Shown here: positions 1-11,631 of the stretch, piece after piece | How the letters are laid out: each line of letters starts with the position of its first letter | Position numbering within the stretch: the first letter of the stretch is position 1 | Translations under genes and position numbers: made by a program | Assembly (NCBI GenBank): GCA_019914945.1 | Contig: CM034099.1 | Coordinates: 2,480,001 to 2,544,000, forward strand | Direction of reading: 5' to 3' | DNA from: Typha latifolia | Lineage: Eukaryota; Streptophyta; Magnoliopsida; Poales; Typhaceae | Length of the DNA stretch: 64,000 nt | The notes under the pieces: model-generated | What the model saw: the letters and a program-made list of their open reading frames with translations, nothing else | Database searches by the model: none | What the model was told of the DNA's origin: nothing

Positions 1-3000
1 GGACACAACATATAGAACCGACTTGTGTTGAAAAGAGCTGTGTGAGTATTATTGTCTTGGTTTATACAAAAGCTGAACAGTTCAAGACATCATGTTCACT
101 GGTTAGCGAATAAACCCGATAATACTTCACTATTGAAGGTTCAAAGCCAAAAGCTACCTATCCTGATGCGGTAACTTTTCGTTGTACTCTCGATCAAGTC
201 TGCATTTCATATGCATTTTCAGCCAATTCATTCATGTGGGGGATTGTTGGTAATTTCATGATTTTGACATGAATATTTTATTAATTTTGAGCTAAGTTTT
301 AAGTGGGGCCCACACATTATTTATAATGGTTTAATGGTGGAATCAATTTAGCTCAAAGCATACTTTATTGTCATATATTCACTTAATCAAATTCATGAAG
401 AGAAGTGAATGATAATTGGCTCTAAAGTGGGTATCATGGCAATGGGAAATAAAGGAAAGTAAGTTTAGTACCATATTGGATATTTGAGAAATGTTAGTAT
501 GGTATATAAGCAACAAACTTCTTATGGGCTTTGGGCCCCAAAAGGGGTACCTATTTTGTGGGTAAAGGTTACTATGCAACCTAACACACACACGCGCGCC
601 GCCCGGCCCGGCTCGGCTCGGACGCACGGGTCAAAGTCCAATTTTATTTTTTGCCTGATACGGGTTCGGCCTGTTTACCTCTATAAATAGGCTGTCAGTC
701 TGCATAATAAAAACATATATAAGAGAGTTTATTGTCGAGTCTTTTAAGTTTGAGTCTACTGGTCGAGAGAGAGTACAGCACGGTTCAGGTCTATTCAAGG
801 CATTAGAAAGTTGCTTCCTTTCCAGTGCAAGGCAGTCGTTGTATCCTTTTATATTCTGAAATTTGTAAGTTTATTTTTAATTTATTTTGATCGGATTTTT
901 TGGAATCAGATTGTTATCGCCAACAGCTAATTGGTAAAAGAGGAGGAGGAGGAAGATGGAGGGGCCAATGGTCTAGTTGAGAGAGATGCTAGGGCAAAAG
1001 TCAATTAATCTTTCATTCCAAATATATCTAAGATACAAATCATAATGCCCTATTTATAGAGGTTAAATTAAAAAGTCAAACAAATTTAACTAAATTACTC
1101 TTCCTTATAGATTTTGAATCTGGAGAAATCGTGAATACCAAAGTTGTAAATCTAGAGATTGACATCTTATCCAATTGGCTTGATATTATTCAGATATCAG
1201 TAGAATATTCTGCGAATATTTTTCTGAAATTGTATAGAGTTGAATTTAAGTAATTAAATAGAATCTTAACCTACTAATACTTTTGTCTAAACTATATAAG
1301 AATAATAAATAAGATAACTAGACTCAATCCATTGAGCCCAATGTCTTTCGAGGTGATCCGATCTAGTCTAAATCACATCAGTTACCAATAATATTTGCAT
1401 ACAAAAAATTAAGGAAGAGGGTGCCGGGGAGGTGGTGTTCAAAGGTTGGGCTTGAGTCGAGTCGAACTTAAATAAATATAAAATTAATTTTAGATCGAGT
1501 ATGAACCGTAACTATGTAGGCTCAGCTCCTTTGCAAGTTGCAATCCAAACTTTAGTAAGAAGAATGGAGATAGATAAAATGATTAAGTAATTTTTTTTAA
1601 TTTTTAGAAGGAGATATATGAATGATTGGAGAGATGAGATATGATTTTTGAAGTAATTTTCGTCCATTCAAAGGTAAAATTATAATTAGGCTTATATGTA
1701 GACTAATTTAAATATTGTTTTTAACATATAGCAGGGATAATTTGATGTTTACTTTCTAATCTGTAATATAAAAAAGATAATTTTAATTCAAAATTAGGGG
1801 ATAGAGAAAATTTAGAGAAAGCGACTAAAGAAACATTGTTATGTAGGAAAATATTTCGAATACCATGTGTGAAATTTTTTTAATTAATTTTTTTATTGAT
1901 TTGAATAATTTCTTTTAAACGAAAAAAGTGAATTTGGTTTTTAAATATATCATGGTACAAAAGGGATTTATATTAACGAGAGAGAGAGAGTGGTTTAAAG
2001 TAGCCTCTTATCTATTTGAATCAGACGTATATTTAAATATATTTTTTAAAAAGGGAGAAAGGAGATGTGTTTCAAAAAAGAGGTAATATAGAAAGCTATG
2101 CTCATTGTAATAATGATTCTAAAGGCAGTGAGAATGATGGCATTTAACCCTCTCAACTCTTTAACCATTTAGTTTTGTATAAATAATTTAATAGTGTAAG
2201 GGAAAAAAAATTATTTTACGCAAGGAAAAAAAAAACCATCGATTGATATTCCATGCCCTAAACTTCAAGAAAAAAAAGGTATTTTAGTCAATTATATATA
2301 TATATATATATTTGTTTTTAAAATTTCAATTACCTTGTTAAAAATTAACCACAATGGTAATTCTAAAAGAATAAAAAGATTTTCCTAGCAATTGTGATAT
2401 TTAAAAGAAAATGTAAAGATAATTGTTATATTTTAAAAGTTTTCAATAGCAATTATGTAAAAAAAAGAAGTAAATAATTATATGGTTGGATGATAAAGGA
2501 AAAGAATAAGGTGTTTTGATAAATTTGTATATAAAAAGGTCTTATTTGCTTTGAGTTCACAGATCCAACTGAACTAGTTCAGGAATTAAATATTTTATTA
2601 ATTTTTATTTTATTTTAAACTAAGTTTACTTTTAAAAAAATTTAAGATTAAAAAATAAAATTAACTAATTGAGTTTGGGGCTTAGTCTCAAACCAAACAA
2701 AGCAGGTAGTTGAGGTTTGGGAAGGCAATATTATAGCTTTAGCTCAATAAGGGATAGATATCAAGCAAATAGAGCCCCAAGTAAAGTGGACCTAAATGTC
2801 CAATTGGGCCTGTGTGAGTAAGGGATATCAAGCAAATAGAGCCCTCTTCTATGTTGTTGTCTCCGTTTCTTTCCCGGAGAACTCCTCATTCCTCCTCTTC
2901 GTACCCTCACCACCTCCCGCTCCAGCTATTTCCGCCGTCGCCGTCGATTCTTCTCCTGCTACCTTTTCCGCTGCTCCCCGTTGTCTGTTGCTGCCGCCAT

Positions 3001-3028
3001 AGAAGCCTCACCTTTTTCCAAGTCGGTT
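1..3028. other. AT-rich intergenic region, no gene supported
   Basis: I see no supportable coding gene here; the open frames are short and unlike known proteins. A GC-rich patch at about 590-630 is followed by a TATA-like sequence (CTATAAATAG near 681). The next 200 bases resemble a promoter and leader or a retroelement long terminal repeat, but I found no partner repeat or tRNA primer site. Short GA and TA runs lie near 1980 and 2295. The last 200 bases are the C/T-rich upstream region of the PPR gene that follows. Confidence 0.6.
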
Positions 3029-3038
3029 ATGAGGAGCT

Positions 3039-5186
3039 ATGCTAAAAAGATGGAACTTTGCACCTCTTACCACGAAGAAGCTACCTCCTCTCAATCGCTA
3101 CCGTCGTAATCTCCTGTGTTCTTCCTCCTCTGCAAGCGACGACGGGTCTCATGGCCCCAAGATGGCTTCCGAGAACGAGTGGGAGGAGCTTCTCAAACCC
3201 TTCGATCTCGAACAGCTCCGGAAATCCCTCAATTCCATCACCCCGCGAAGACTTTGCAAGCTTCTCGATCTGCCCCTTGATATCTCGATTTCAATGCAGA
3301 TCTTTAATTGGGTTTCCTCCCAAAAGGGCTATTCCAACACCTTCGACGTCTACTTCGCTCTCGTCAGGAAATTGGCCGATGCCGGTGAGTACAAGACTAT
3401 ATATGATGTGCTTTACAGATCCAAAGGGGAAGGTATCGTTTTGAAAGAGCCTTTGTTTGTTTTTCTCATTAGTTGTTACGGGAAAGCTGGCATCCCGGGT
3501 GCCGCAACGCAGATGCTTGATGAAATGTCTGAGTTGTTTGGCTGCCAACCGACCTTCCGGTCATGTAATGTTGCATTGGATGTATTGGTCGGTGCGAATT
3601 GTTACAGGGACGCAGCGATTTTGTTTCGTCGGATGCTTCGAAGAGGGATCTCGCCGACTACTTTCACGTTCTCAATCGTGATGAAGGCGCTGTGCTCTGT
3701 GAATGAGGTAGATTCTGCGTGCTCTCTGCTCAGAGGCATGGCGAGATATGGGTGTGTGCCAGACGCAGTTGTATATCAGACTTTGGTTCATGCTCTCTGC
3801 AAGGAGAGTAGGGTGCATGATGCGTTGAAGCTTTTGGAGGAGATGTTTCTTATGGGCTGTCCACCTGATGTGAGTACCTTCAATGATGTCGTCAGTGGGC
3901 TCTGCAGGATAGGCAATGTGAGGGAGGCAGCAAGGTTGGTTGACAGAATGCTACTTCGAAGGTGTAGCCCGAATGCACAAACCTATGGAATTTTGTTGCA
4001 AGGCTTGTGTAGGAAGGGGCAACTGGAAGAAGCAAGAGCTCTTTTAAATAGAGTACCAAATTTGAACGTGGTTTTATTTAACACGGTTATGAATGGATAT
4101 TTGAATGAAGGAAGATTTGACGAAGCGAAAGATCTTTACGAGTATATGATATCAAGTGGGTTTTATCCTGATGTTTACACATACAACATTCTAATCTGTG
4201 GGCTCTGTAAGGAAGGGAGGTTGGGATCAGCTATGCAATTGCTCAAAGAGATGAGGACAAAAGATTGCATGCCGAATGTTATCACTTACACTACTTTAAT
4301 CCATTGTTTTTGCAAGAATGGTTTGTGGGAGGACACTAATGCAATTTTAGAGGAAATGTCTTCAAAAGGTTTGAGTCTTAATTCTGTGGGATACAATTGC
4401 CTCATACATGGTCTGTGCAAGGACCAAAAAATCGACGACGCCATGGGAGTTATTGAAGAGATGAAGAAGCAAGGTTGCAAGCTTGATGCATGTACATATA
4501 ATTCCATAATCTATCAGATGTGCAAGGATGATCAAGTGGAGGATGCACAGTATTTATATCAGAATTTATTATTGGAAGGCGTCGTTGCTAATAGTGTAAC
4601 TTATAATACCCTAATCCAGGCCTTATTACAGAAGGGAAAGTGGCAAGAAGCTCTAAAACTTACTAATGAGATGATACTTGATGGATGCTCACTTGATGTT
4701 ATAACCTACAATGGACTGATAAAAGCACTTTGCAGAGATGGAGAGGTCGAGAAAAGCTTGGGACTGTTTGAGGAGATGATGAAGAAGGGTGTTCGACCTA
4801 GTAATGTTTCATATAATCTTTTAATTAATGGGCTATGTAAAAAGCGAAGAGTGCATGAAGCACTCGAACTCTTAAAAGAAATGCTCAATCGAGGATTTAC
4901 ACCTGATATAGTCACTTATAATACCTTAATAAATGGCTTGTGCAAGATGGGGTGGATGCACGCTGCTCTGAATCTTTTAGAAAAGCTACATAATGAAGGG
5001 GTAGTTCCAGATGTGATCACTTACAATATTCTCATTAGCTGGCATTGCAAGGCCAATATGCTTGATGATGCCAGTGTTCTCCTACATAGAGCAGTAAATG
5101 GTGGAATAATACCCAATGGCCGCACTTGGGCGATAATGGTGCAAAACTTCATTAAGGAACCACTTCATTTTATATCAGTGCCATAA
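3039..5186 (+). CDS. P-class pentatricopeptide repeat protein, At5g64320-like
   Basis: This is an intronless 715-residue protein made almost wholly of tandem 35-residue PPR motifs, about 15 from roughly residue 75 to 700. Many show the typical pattern of a Tyr-Asn/Thr start and a Gly-Leu-Cys-Lys turn. There is no E, E+ or DYW tail, so it is P class. Such proteins bind organelle RNA sequence-specifically and act in processing, stability or translation. The N-terminus is rich in Arg, Ser and Leu with few acidic residues, as in an organelle transit peptide. The segment before the repeats and the repeat order match what I remember of Arabidopsis At5g64320, annotated as mitochondrial and about 730 residues long. 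An out-of-frame ATG ten bases upstream (3029) opens a 25-codon frame that overlaps this start. The RNA target is not known from the sequence. Confidence 0.93.
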   Translation: MLKRWNFAPLTTKKLPPLNRYRRNLLCSSSSASDDGSHGPKMASENEWEELLKPFDLEQLRKSLNSITPRRLCKLLDLPLDISISMQIFNWVSSQKGYSNTFDVYFALVRKLADAGEYKTIYDVLYRSKGEGIVLKEPLFVFLISCYGKAGIPGAATQMLDEMSELFGCQPTFRSCNVALDVLVGANCYRDAAILFRRMLRRGISPTTFTFSIVMKALCSVNEVDSACSLLRGMARYGCVPDAVVYQTLVHALCKESRVHDALKLLEEMFLMGCPPDVSTFNDVVSGLCRIGNVREAARLVDRMLLRRCSPNAQTYGILLQGLCRKGQLEEARALLNRVPNLNVVLFNTVMNGYLNEGRFDEAKDLYEYMISSGFYPDVYTYNILICGLCKEGRLGSAMQLLKEMRTKDCMPNVITYTTLIHCFCKNGLWEDTNAILEEMSSKGLSLNSVGYNCLIHGLCKDQKIDDAMGVIEEMKKQGCKLDACTYNSIIYQMCKDDQVEDAQYLYQNLLLEGVVANSVTYNTLIQALLQKGKWQEALKLTNEMILDGCSLDVITYNGLIKALCRDGEVEKSLGLFEEMMKKGVRPSNVSYNLLINGLCKKRRVHEALELLKEMLNRGFTPDIVTYNTLINGLCKMGWMHAALNLLEKLHNEGVVPDVITYNILISWHCKANMLDDASVLLHRAVNGGIIPNGRTWAIMVQNFIKEPLHFISVP

Positions 5187-6591
5187 AGAGAGTTAGAGAT
5201 AGCTATTTGTTTGATTTTGTTGTATTTTATGGTGATTCACATAGCTTCAGGAGAAAAGGCATAAAGCATGACATACTGGAAAAGTGGATATGGCAGTAAG
5301 ACATGTTATGTGAGCAAATCAATCAGTGTGATGCTAATCTTCTGAATTGCTGCATTCCTGGGATTTCCATCTAGTATCAATTCACACCCTTATATGATGT
5401 GGTATGTACTAATGCTTCTCAATTTGATACATAACACGTATTGAGCATTCATTAGGAATTTAAGTTTGCACTGATCTTTCTTTGCTTATTTCTTCTGTCA
5501 TGTCTTTTTCTAAGTATGATGGATGCTGCATCATATGAATCCTGTTTTGAGATACTGCAAATTGCAAGTACTTGAAAGTTAAGAGAGTGAAATTTAGGTT
5601 ATAATCCAAACTTTCCAACATGTTATACACTCAATAATTGACCCATGTTGTTTTATTAGATTATGATTTTTTTATTGTGTATAAAAGGATGCTTGTTTTC
5701 TTATACACATGGTTCTCTCAGATATCTTGAATGTTATAATGGTTTGATAAGTTGTTTAAAAAAGTAATTTGCCATACTGATATCAGTTCATTTAGTAACA
5801 TCACAACCCTACATTGAATATTAATCTGTGGAACTTAACATTCCAACACAGGAAGCAGTAAATTGAAAAATATTAGGTAGAATATTAATCTTTGAATGCT
5901 CTGAGCAATTTTCTTGCTATAACAAATTTTGGCTAAAGATCTGTAAAGCATGATCATTATCACATAACATTGTCAGGCAACTTTATTGCATAGGCATGTG
6001 CATTACCTATAAACTAGGCATGAGCATCTTATTGGAGGATAATTGATAGACATTGAGGTATAAATGAGATTGTGTGAGGTTTTTAAGAGGATGTCATCTA
6101 GTGTGACGTATTTGTCCCCACTACCATCCAAGGGATGAATTCAAGCATGTAAACAACATCTTCAGTGTTGAGGGTAAGTTTGCGTATATCTTCCTGTCTC
6201 AAATGCTACATTGGTGGATAAGTTATGCACTGGGATGCTCTCCTTTTCTTTTATACTCATGCCAGCTCGTAAGCTGAGTGACCAATGGTACTTATCTGAG
6301 TAATGAGTACCAAGATCTTGATCACAGAAGTATTTAGCTGAAAATCCAAGGGGTTAGCAAAGTTCTTGTACAGCATTGAATATATGAGATAAAAGAACCA
6401 AAGGGGTTTAATAGACTACATTATCTCTGACTGAAACTATTGCCACAGAATTAGAAACATGAGATCCTCATCGCATTAGCTTTCCCTGCATTTTACTGGT
6501 TCATTTCGAACAGTCATACATATCATGCAAGGTTTTGCTTCTACAACTAAGCGAACCATTTGGGAGAGCAGAAGAAGCTTTTATTATTTTT
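5187..6591. other. Spacer between convergent genes
   Basis: This holds the 3' end of the PPR gene on the left and of the NPH3-like gene on the right, which converge. It is AT-rich with no convincing open frame or repeat. The short frame at 6560-6787 on the plus strand is antisense to the last NPH3 exon. Confidence 0.6.
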
Positions 6592-8929
6592 TTATCTTAG
6601 ATTTGCCTTTCCTAACATGACTATTCTCCTGAAAACCTTCAGTATCCTATTAGCATACTTCCTTTGGGAAGTCCAACTCATAGAGCCAATGCAACTTCTA
6701 GCCTGGCCAACTGGATTTCTTTTCTTAACGGTGGCCCTTCTCTCCAATCTAAGCAGCCTAAAGCTCGGTATTCTGGGATTTTTCTGAGCTGATTCCTTCG
6801 AACTGTTCTTTCTCTGAAGGCTTTGCTTCAATGAAAAAATTTCCTGTTCAAGCGCCTGAATCCTAAAGCTTGTAGACTCATATTCGCCTTCAGACAGTCC
6901 TGTACTCTGGATGGCAAGGCCATTGTGCAGCACAGAGCTGAACGGCGCACTTATATTCTCTTCCACTCCAGTTGCTTGCTTATATGGGGTTTCTCCTATA
7001 TTCTCACTTTTGAGAAACTGGCACCTTGAACTTGGAATAGTTCCTGAGAATTCCCCGCAGTGAATATAACGGAAAGACTCCGAGCAGTCTTTGAAGGCCT
7101 GATGAGTGTGCAACTGTTGAACAAAGAGTGCTTGAACTATCAGCCGGAGCGGCATGAACTCATTTTGAACTGCTTGGATACACGTCTCCTGTGATAACTT
7201 CTGACAGTTGAGGTATTTACAGACTGAAGCCTTTTCTTCATTAGATAAATGTGGGTGTTCCTGAAAAGTTACCCGTGAGTTATAGCAAGATCTTTTTCTT
7301 GCACTGGTTCAAAGTTGGACCTTCCATGATAAAGAAATAACAAAATATCAAAGGAACTTGCTGGTGGTATGAAGAAAATAAATAAGTTCTGAGAATCTTT
7401 ACCAGTAAAAAGGTGTTCATTGCTTCATATAGATGATCATGTGTCTGTCGACTGGTCACTGGTATCATCTCTATTAGTTCTTTGAATTTACCAGGTCCTA
7501 GATTTGGATCAACTGCAATTTGTGAGAGATAACGATCCCATAGTTCTGCAACTGCTGAGCCGCTATGCAAAGGGGTACTTGCCATATAACTTGTCTCACT
7601 CTTGGACAGATGAATCGAAATGATTTTCTCCATTGTTTCCAGCTCTGGGTTAGACGTAATGTATTTTACTCCGCTTTGGGGGAAAAGGAAGTCTTCTACT
7701 CGCGCAAAGTGTAGGAGAGATGCTACTTGATCATGCAACTTCCCCCTACTTTCTTCGCTGAGTTGTAGTGTCAGAGATCTTGAAAGCAAGGCAAAATAAA
7801 ATGCCACTGGAACTACTGGACTAGCCTTTTCTCCTGCTGGAAGCAACTCAAGTATTCCTTGTAAAATTGCAGAAACCTTGCTATTGGCATCATCAGCGCC
7901 ATTTTGCTCAGCTACGTTCTCCCAGAACTTATGGGTCTTCTTTGAAAGCACCCATTTGTTGGCATAGAACATAATGATGGGGCTCACATACTTCTCCTTC
8001 ATTCCTTGTCTTCTCAAGGACACAATAATCCGCTTGAAAAATTCAAAGGGGAGGGCTATGAGATCTTTGATCCATAGGTCTAGGCCAGCTATCTCCTTGA
8101 CTATTTCAGAGTTCCAAGCGCGGCCAGCCAAAGCCTGCAGACTGATGACAGGTCGGTCTCTTCTTTGCTCAGGGTCTAGAATCTCCATGCAGGCCATGAA
8201 GGCCAGAGACTCGACGCATCTGCTTACTAGCAGCAGATCTTCAGATATAGGAAGCAACATTTGGCACTTCTGTAGAACTATCAGTGTATCATCCCAGCTC
8301 TGTAACACAACTTGGTTAATATATAGGTCTGACCTCTGCCTTAGGTTTGAAGTCGCATAATCTTCCGTCATCTCTAGAAATTCTGCTGCACATCGGATGG
8401 CCACGACGGTAAAAGGGTCCAAAGAGAGTGGGAAATCATAGCTGAACAGTGCAACCATCTCAAATGCCTGTGATCCACCAGGAAATGTTGGGGGCAATTC
8501 GACATCTGCTGTTTTGAGAAAAGCCTTCTTTAAGTAACCACACTTGGAAGCCAGAGGGGACTGCATGAGGACCAAAGAGATCAGCTACACAATTAGAGAT
8601 CACAGTTCCAGTATCTCAAACCTGACAGATTGTATTCTAACCTTATGCAGCTCGAAACTTCTTCCCTCAACCCGAACGCAAACAGACGGCGGCAAGCCAG
8701 TTTCTTGGCTCCTAAGATTAAGACACTTACAAGAATAGGTCAGACTGCAAAGAATGCATATATGTGTATGTATCTATTGGAAGAATGCTAATAATGGAAG
8801 TAGTTTGTCATAAGGCAGTGATGTTGATGTTTACCATGCAAGTATTCTTCTCCGCAGAAGGAACCCTGTGCTTGGACTTGAGAATGGACTCTTTATCACA
8901 GGACTTGCTCGTGTACTTGTAGACTCCAT
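6592..8929 (-). CDS. BTB/NPH3 domain protein, At5g48130-like
   Basis: Four exons can be read on the minus strand: 8929-8835, 8711-8642, 8584-7403 and 7260-6592, with GT-AG borders and consistent phase, giving 671 residues. The N-terminus contains SPFSSPSTGFLLRRR, then a divergent BTB/POZ segment (about residues 32-150, including ASKCGYLKKAF). The NPH3 domain covers about 195-495 (PFEFFKRIIVSLRRQGMKE, then CKYLNCQKLSQE and MPLRLIVQALFVQQL). A short coiled coil follows near 560-600. NPH3-family proteins are usually substrate adaptors for CUL3 ubiquitin ligases or plasma-membrane scaffolds in phototropin and auxin-transport signalling. The exon layout and text closely resemble my memory of Arabidopsis At5g48130 (about 625 residues), a member without an established role. 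The BTB part is encoded by two very small exons, so an automatic annotation could miss the true start. Confidence 0.92.
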
Positions 8930-10502
8930 TATTTCTCAAAATCAGTATATGCAAATTCTCCTATATCAATTCCAAGGAGAAAGCTTTTGTCAATTTAGCA
9001 ACAATTTGTGCTCATCCGTGGCTTTCAAAGGCAAATTTCAAGGCTCCAACCAGGACTCCCAACAATCTCTCTGCAACAAGAATTCTTAGAAGGAACTACA
9101 CAGTGAGAGGAAGACCTGGGGAAAGTAGTGGAGTTGGTATCTTTATGTAATGCATATCTTGGTATTATATAATCTTATCCGACCTCAAGATTAAGTAGAG
9201 ATGAAGAGAAACAAGCTAGAATGGAGAAAATGGTATGGACTATTTGTGAAGTTGTTATTGCTTATGATCTTATTTTTGGTCACACTCTTTGATGCATCCC
9301 TTTATTTTTCCAAGTCTATGGTCAGAGAGCTTGTAGAACAGTGACTGAGGCCGCACGAATGGGGGTTGAATCCCAGTTTTAAGGCTTGGAATTGGGGCCC
9401 TCATGGAAGTATTTGGGGAATCGAATCCTCTGTTGGATCTTATCGCCATTCGTTTGCTTCTTTGCTTCGATGTTCGTGGCAGACGTATGGCTTTCTCCAT
9501 GGCATAGCTTTGTTGGTGGTATCTTATTCCCACCGCGGTGACCGTAGCGTGAATACCGGTGGTAGAGGTAGTCTTTGTTTGACGTCCCTCCTAACGCCCG
9601 AGACGGCACGGCTTCGGAAATCTCGGGCGTTCCGGGGGCCGCTCGATTGCGTACTCCGAAGCTCCGCGGTCTCCGATGCCTCGGCAATTTCTCATATCAC
9701 CGGTCAATTGATGGGCTTTGCTTAGCTAATAACAGCTTACTCTAATTTCCTTTCTCTTTTCTTCTGCGTACATTATCTGGTTTAGGACTGAGACGAGTGA
9801 CACACGAAGTATTTTGGTTTTGGTTCATCTCAACGTATGCTTGCTTTTTCTTTAATAAATTTATGAGTGGTAAGCATCGTTGAATATAGTCTGGGATAAT
9901 TAAATTAATTATTTTTTTCAAATAAATTATAATGAGTTTATACTATGCACATAACTTATGTACTCATCTCAGTCAGCCCTTTCACACTTCTGTATTATTC
10001 TCAGGCGAAAATTATCAAAATATTCCAAGGAATTGGCTGTGGATTTGTGCTTCGGCAATTAAAGAATGGGATCTCACTATCTCAGTCAATCTCCAATGCT
10101 CGTATCGCGTGCAGATGTTTAATAATTGGTATAATATTTCGGACGCACAAGCCGATGCTGTTTCGGATCTGATGGGAGGTCCAAGTCCAGATCCGGAATT
10201 TTAGACATTCTAATTCCGGGACCATGATTGCAAGCGCTGGGCATTACTCACGTGCACTGCACGTGATGCAAGGATGCGAAAGAGGAATTCTGATTGGTTT
10301 AGGGGTTATATGCAAATTCCCCGAATGCAGTCGACTTTTGACTTATCGATGAAGTGTCCGTTGACCTCTTGCAACAACCACGTAATAGATGTAATACTAT
10401 GTTATTCTTCTCCGTCGTAGTTTGTTTGGATTATGGCCACTTAGTCTTCTTCTTCTAGGCCGGGTTCCCTCATGCACGTACCTTTCCTTTATCCCAATCG
10501 AG
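8930..10502. other. Intergenic region upstream of the NPH3-like gene
   Basis: This contains the promoter side of the NPH3-like gene and the approach to the FRIGIDA-like relic. A GC-richer island lies at about 9350-9720. It has open frames on both strands that match nothing I know, and a perfect 11-bp inverted repeat at 9593-9631. No gene is supported. Confidence 0.55.
9593..9631. repeat. Perfect inverted repeat, potential hairpin
   Basis: Arms AACGCCCGAGA (9593-9603) and TCTCGGGCGTT (9621-9631) are perfectly complementary over 11 bp around a 17-base spacer that includes TTCGG. The stem is very GC-rich in an otherwise AT-rich spacer. Function is unknown. Confidence 0.8.
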
Positions 10503-11110
10503 ATGGCTACCACGGTGGACATCGCGGCGCCACAGGGAGGTATCTCCCCCACCCACCCCCACACGAAGAACGAGGAGCTCAGGAAAGCCTTCGAATCCCT
10601 CTCCTCCTCCCTCGACGACAACCTCTCCTCCATTGAGAGGTCCACCGAGGCCCGCCTCAGCAAACTAGAATCAAAATTTAGCAGGATCCAAGGGAAAGAA
10701 GGATGACGGTCAGCTGCAAGCGATCCGGAGAACTTGTATTCATCTCTTGGAGCTAGCTGGCTCCTAAGATCAAGCCTAAAGTTTGGGAGGAGGCGAAGAA
10801 GCTCGCAGCGGAGCGGAAGGAGAATATCACGGATGGCGGCCAGAATTAACCAAGTTGACTTCAGGCCTTCTTGCAGCTCTTGGCCTGTTTTAATGTGCCG
10901 AAGGATCAATGCAGGCCATCGTTTTTCAGTATCGGAGGTCTCGAGGTTCTTACAAACCTACAATATTTTTTTCTTTTTCTTTTTGTGCATGCCGGTTTTA
11001 TCAAGAAAAAGATCAGTTACGGGTAGATCTTTGATTTAGTGGACAAGTAGCCACCAATGTTCAGTGCCCTTCTTGAGATCCTATTTGGAAAAGAAAAGAA
11101 ACAACTCTAT
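10503..11110 (+). pseudogene. FRIGIDA-like (FRL) gene relic, broken
   Basis: The first open segment (10503-10706) encodes a 67-residue piece containing NEELRKAFESLSSSL and SSIERSTEARLSKLE. This matches the coiled-coil N-terminus of FRIGIDA-like proteins, which act in flowering-time and chromatin contexts. After a stop, further family pieces follow in shifting frames. CIHLLEL lies near 10737, then KIKPKVWEEAKKLAAERKEN near 10771-10830, FLQLLACFNVP near 10870-10905, and SVPFLRSYLEKKR near 11070-11100. These occur in the family's order, but most of the central domain is missing and stops and frameshifts separate them. It is therefore a truncated pseudogene. No introns are evident, though FRL genes have few, so retrocopy and decayed duplicate cannot be told apart. 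Confidence 0.7.
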
Positions 11111-11631
11111 CGAGGCACAGGTATGCTTGATATTCTATATACGACTCCTCCGGTTAAAATGCACGTTAATAGTTAAATCACTGCTTGACTTAAAAGTCTA
11201 GGCCGTTAGGTATAATTAGAATGATTAAGTTATGTTTAATGTAACAACAAAGTGTTTCAAGTAGGGCACATGGGCCTCATCTCTTCCAAGTTATTATTAT
11301 AACAGGAGTTTCAGATACGGGTATTATCGTCATTTGCATGGAAACCTGTTTCGTGTTCGTCTGAACACGAAAAGGCAACCCGCCGCACTAACAAACAGGA
11401 AACTACAAACCGGGGTTGGGGGGGGGGGGACAAAACCGTCAAATGAAACCACCACTCCCATCACGAAAACGCTCTGCAAGTCAACTTCGTCACATGCCCG
11501 AGCTGATCACCTCAGTCCCAGACAAACTAAACTTCCCAAAATACCCCTCCCACTATCTCCCGAAACCGAAACCGAACCCGTCACCCTCCTGCTCCACTCT
11601 TCGCTTCCTCTCCATCTCTCTGATTTTAAGA

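Noticed and set aside
660..920. Promoter- or LTR-like stretch with TATA and a TGGAATCAGATTG string resembling a tRNA-Met primer site
   Set aside because: The primer-site match is poor, no second LTR is present in the window, and no gag or pol sequence follows.
9366..9725. 119-codon plus-strand frame and overlapping minus-strand frame in a GC island
   Set aside because: Both strands are open, as expected in GC-rich DNA, and neither translation resembles a known protein.
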